A stretch of DNA of 64,000 nt from Vampirovibrionales bacterium (lineage in GTDB: Bacteria; Cyanobacteriota; Vampirovibrionia; Vampirovibrionales; Vampirovibrionaceae): positions 1 through 64,000 of the forward strand of contig JAJCZA010000005.1 of assembly GCA_029262635.1 (NCBI GenBank), in the 5' to 3' direction. Every line of letters begins with the position of its first letter. Positions within the stretch are counted from its first letter, which is position 1. Below are positions 63,219-64,000 of this stretch, piece after piece. Under the pieces are notes generated by a model that did no database searches, was not told the DNA's origin, and worked only from the letters and a program-made list of their open reading frames with translations. The position numbers and the translations under genes were made by a program.

Positions 63219-64000
63219 ATGGGACACGATGTCACTGGAAAAGATGGTTTTGAAGGCCGTTGGTACCAACATCCTGTTTTAAGGAATACCCTTTTTGCCA
63301 CGGTACTCACCAGTATAGCGTATGCTTTGGAACATTGGATGGGCGTTTCTCATCATGTTGAGGTGGCCTTGTACGGTATTGCCATCGTCATCGGTGGTTA
63401 TCACTGGGCTTGGGAGGGGATTGAAGAGTTCATCGAAGAACGGTGCATTGGTATTGAAGTCCTGATGATGGCCGCCACCATTGGGGCAATTGTTCTGGGG
63501 ATGTGGGATGAAGCCGCTTTTTTAGTTGTTTTGTATGGTGCTGCTGAAGGGCTGGAAGAATATACCTTTGCCAAAACACGGGCTTCTATCCGAAAGCTAT
63601 TGGATTTGGCTCCAAAAGAAGCCCGTATTGAGAAGGCCGGTGAGGAAGTGATGATCCCGGCAGAGACACTTGATGAAGGGGATATTTTTATCGTAAAGCC
63701 TGGGGAGTCTCTTCCCACAGATGGCATCATTATCCATGGACGATCCAGTATTAACGAAGCCGCAGTTACTGGAGAGTCATTGCCTGTTGAAAAAGAAGAG
63801 GGAATGAAAGTCTTTGCGGCCACCATTAACCAGGATGGCCGCTTGGAAGTTCGTGTGACTGTGGCCTACGAAAACAACACCCTCTCTAAAATGGTTCACA
63901 TGGTCGAAGAAGCCAGGGAGCAAAAAAGCCAACGGCAACTTTTTATCGAATTGTTTGGCGAAAAATATACGCCTGCCGTTTTATTTGTGGCACTCCTGTT
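63219..64000 (+). CDS. Heavy-metal translocating P-type ATPase (CadA/ZntA-like), truncated by window end
   Basis: MGHDVTGKDGFEGRW...KPGESLPTDGIIIHGRSSINEAAVTGESLPVEKEEGMKVFAATINQDG; open at 64000. Confidence 0.9.
   Translation, partial: MGHDVTGKDGFEGRWYQHPVLRNTLFATVLTSIAYALEHWMGVSHHVEVALYGIAIVIGGYHWAWEGIEEFIEERCIGIEVLMMAATIGAIVLGMWDEAAFLVVLYGAAEGLEEYTFAKTRASIRKLLDLAPKEARIEKAGEEVMIPAETLDEGDIFIVKPGESLPTDGIIIHGRSSINEAAVTGESLPVEKEEGMKVFAATINQDGRLEVRVTVAYENNTLSKMVHMVEEAREQKSQRQLFIELFGEKYTPAVLFVALL

Noticed and set aside
1-64000. CRISPR arrays and rRNA genes
   Set aside because: No regularly spaced repeat-spacer array or rRNA-like sequence was seen; the Fic upstream repeats are too short and too close together for CRISPR.

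Overview
The window is dominated by a temperate T7-like (autographivirus-type) podoviral prophage, running from about 4.2 kb to beyond the right edge. It sits beside the terminase end of a second, related but non-identical prophage (about 0.1-4.2 kb). A 42-nt 3' half of a tRNA-Ile(GAU) gene (4167-4208) marks the junction and is a likely att site, so a tandem prophage array is plausible. Layout of the main prophage: (1) two convergent, related tyrosine recombinases (4.3-6.3 kb); (2) a tightly packed defence-like operon (6.4-19.0 kb) with RHH, EVE, SNF2 helicase, type III Mod, DUF262/HNH, type III Res and a PrrC/RloC-like ATPase; (3) a leftward early/replication arm (32.3-19.0 kb) with ArdC antirestriction, a DnaN-like clamp, three tandem winged-helix paralogs, T7-type RNA polymerase, gp2.5-like SSB, T7-type amidase, T7-type DNA polymerase, HNH and a MazG-like protein; (4) a rightward structural arm (33.2-56.9 kb) with portal, scaffold, capsid, tail tubular A/B, internal virion proteins, tail fibre, holin candidate, TerS and TerL. 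Antisense accessory (moron) genes sit inside both arms. After TerL comes heavy-metal efflux cargo (CzcCBA-like plus a P-type ATPase, 57-64 kb). The equivalent position in the neighbouring prophage holds a polymorphic-toxin-like gene. All calls come from reading the sequence and the supplied ORFs; no database searches were run.
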